DNA of 64,000 nucleotides from JAHDFB01 sp965658745 (GTDB lineage: Bacteria; Bacteroidota; Bacteroidia; Chitinophagales; Saprospiraceae): positions 1 through 64,000 of the forward strand of contig CBFHTK010000009.1 of assembly GCA_965658745.1 (NCBI GenBank), given 5' to 3'. Positions within the stretch are counted from its first letter, which is position 1. Every line of letters begins with the position of its first letter. Positions 62,629 through 64,000 of the stretch are shown here, one piece after another. A program made the position numbers and the translations under genes. The notes beneath the pieces were generated by a model, which searched no databases, had not been told where the DNA came from, and worked only from the letters and a program-made list of their open reading frames with translations.

Positions 62629-63976
62629 AACTTGGCTGTGATGTCATCCACTTGCCTGATGTGAAATCTGGAATGTGCTGCAGTGATCCACCTTCTGATA
62701 TTGATTGTTCGGAAAGAGGAGTGATCACTTTCATTGCAACTGCGTCATAAACATCAATTGTTGCTGGAGCACCTCGCATAACGTCCGCCACAAATTGCCG
62801 ATCCAAAAAGTAATCCATACCACCGTGTCCGCCTCCAATTGCAGTTTCAGCATACTTTTTCCAGAGAGGATGGTCGTATTTTTCTAACCACACCTTAGCT
62901 TCTTCCCACCGGTGACTATCCATTTTTCCTTCCACATAGATTCTTTGATCATAGTAATCGAATTCTATTAGGCCTTCAGTTCCTTGAGTGCGAAAACCAA
63001 GTGAATATGGACGAGGACTATTAGTGTCATGAGTAAGCATTATGGTTTCGCCTTTGGCGGTATTTATCTGAGTTGTTACGATGTCGCCCAAAGACCAGTT
63101 AATCTTAGAATAGGGATGATCTGAACCTCCGTCGGAATGTTTTTGGACGTAAGTCCCCAAAGAACGAGCTTTCGTGCTAAACGAACTTAATGAAGTCATG
63201 CGATTACCTCGATTAATATCCAATTGATGCATAATTGGACCAAGCCCATGCGTAGGGTAGAGTTCAGCATTTCTATCAATACTATGTTGTGTTCTCCAAC
63301 GCGCTTCATCAATGCCATCTTCGCCAAAAGCTAAGCCACCTTTACCATCGTCAAATTTCACATGTCGCAGATCATGTTGATAGCCGCCCCTACAATGTAG
63401 AAGCTCACCAAATAGCCCTGCTCTACTCATTCCAAGTACTGCCATCACATCTCTGCGGTAACAAACATTCTCAAGAAAAAATAAATGCGTTCCAGTTCGT
63501 TCGTGTGTCTCTACCCAATTCCAACATTCTTCAACACTGAAAGCACCTGAAACTTCAACGGCCGTATACACACCAGCTTCCATTGAAGCAAGAGTTATCG
63601 GCGAGTGCCACCTCCAGTTTGTTGAAATAATAACACCATCAAGGTCTTCTTTCTCCAGCATTTCGCGATAGCTTTCAGTGCTTCCTGTATATACTGTCGG
63701 ATGTTTTTTTTCGTACTTATCAAATAACTTCTTTGACTTTTCAATAGCACCTGCTGCGATATCACAAATTGCCGTGCATTCTACATCTTCATTCCTAAGA
63801 AGGTTATTTAAGTGATTACGCCCTCTCAGGCCAACACCGATAAAACCAATTCGTACTTGCTTGTTGTTGAAGAACGAAGATCTACCCTTTAGAAAGCTAG
63901 GTGCGAAACTTAGTGCCAACCCAGCTTTTGAAGTATCACTAATAAACTTCCTTCTTGAATGTGTTCTTTTTTTCAT
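62606..63976 (-). CDS. GH109-type alpha-N-acetylgalactosaminidase (Gfo/Idh/MocA fold)
   Basis: This protein of about 456 residues starts at 63976 with a twin-arginine signal (SRRKFISDTSKAGLALSFAP), so it is exported folded with its cofactor. The NAD-binding Rossmann motif is IGFIGVGLRGRNHL near 43, and a GH109-type active site shows TNWRWHSP near 122, YPTHGLGPIMHQLDINRG near 242 (with the essential Tyr/His pair) and GGGHGGMDYF near 390. GH109 enzymes cleave alpha-GalNAc from glycoproteins and glycolipids by a bound-NAD oxidation mechanism. The alternative is a sugar dehydrogenase of the same fold. It is directly upstream of, and overlaps, the NahK-like kinase gene. Confidence 0.85.
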   Translation of the reverse strand: MKKRTHSRRKFISDTSKAGLALSFAPSFLKGRSSFFNNKQVRIGFIGVGLRGRNHLNNLLRNEDVECTAICDIAAGAIEKSKKLFDKYEKKHPTVYTGSTESYREMLEKEDLDGVIISTNWRWHSPITLASMEAGVYTAVEVSGAFSVEECWNWVETHERTGTHLFFLENVCYRRDVMAVLGMSRAGLFGELLHCRGGYQHDLRHVKFDDGKGGLAFGEDGIDEARWRTQHSIDRNAELYPTHGLGPIMHQLDINRGNRMTSLSSFSTKARSLGTYVQKHSDGGSDHPYSKINWSLGDIVTTQINTAKGETIMLTHDTNSPRPYSLGFRTQGTEGLIEFDYYDQRIYVEGKMDSHRWEEAKVWLEKYDHPLWKKYAETAIGGGHGGMDYFLDRQFVADVMRGAPATIDVYDAVAMKVITPLSEQSISEGGSLQHIPDFTSGKWMTSQPSFAMSKDF

Positions 63977-64000
63977 GCATCGAAAATACATATTTTCCCA

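Overview
The window looks like a scaffold from a free-living, polysaccharide-degrading Bacteroidota bacterium, probably a marine or sediment Saprospiria/Cytophagia/Flavobacteriia-type lineage. The evidence is SusC/SusD proteins, many lipoproteins with a Cys lipobox, C-terminal type IX secretion (T9SS) sorting domains, TAnnTTTG promoter boxes, low GC and almost no Shine-Dalgarno sites. It is a draft assembly: there is a 10-N gap at 9141-9150 and a 100-N gap at 14653-14752. A homopolymer frameshift (GH30) and an in-frame stop (45857) may be errors or real decay.

Region 1 (1-8 kb): a lipoprotein, then a reverse-strand operon of a T9SS-sorted protein, a secreted lipase-like hydrolase and a PQQ-propeller lipoprotein. 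The lipase-lipoprotein module has been tandemly copied. The copies keep the lipoprotein but reduce the lipase to C-terminal scraps, broken by a 159-bp MITE-like element with terminal inverted repeats. The 1.26-2.02 kb spacer is a mosaic of such debris. It includes a degenerate copy of the gene ends found at about 9.1 kb.

Region 2 (8-14.5 kb): an HTH regulator, a DUF4249 lipoprotein with its TonB-dependent receptor, a REP-associated tyrosine transposase (RAYT) whose stop codon lies in a perfect palindrome, tRNA-Arg(UCU) with a terminator, and a small conserved-looking protein.

Region 3 (14.5-22 kb): a secreted GH13-GH31 fusion enzyme, a CBS-domain protein with a tandem universal stress protein, a REP-like intergenic repeat, and an outer-membrane-like protein.

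Region 4 (22-45 kb): a large polysaccharide utilisation locus. The reverse-strand operon runs SusC, SusD, a LamG surface lipoprotein, two GH144/glycoamylase-like glucanases, an EEP-family hydrolase, an esterase, a GH3 and a formylglycine sulfatase. It lies downstream of a propeller/Y_Y_Y/LuxR-type membrane regulator. A divergent group carries a T9SS esterase, a frameshifted GH30 and a second GH3. The enzyme set suggests a beta-glucan, plausibly a decorated beta-1,2-linked glucan.

Region 5 (45-56 kb): a broken exported protein; a polytopic membrane protein translationally coupled to a THEP1-like NTPase; a tightly packed operon of a large uncharacterised AAA-type ATPase, a short MscS-like channel and a cation/proton antiporter; a small acidic protein; and a large VCBS/ASPIC-UnbV lipoprotein.

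Region 6 (56-64 kb): a T9SS CotH protein with a small lipoprotein and a DUF2490 protein, a PLP decarboxylase, and a reverse-strand pair of a GH109-type alpha-N-acetylgalactosaminidase and a NahK-like sugar kinase, which could release and phosphorylate amino sugars.
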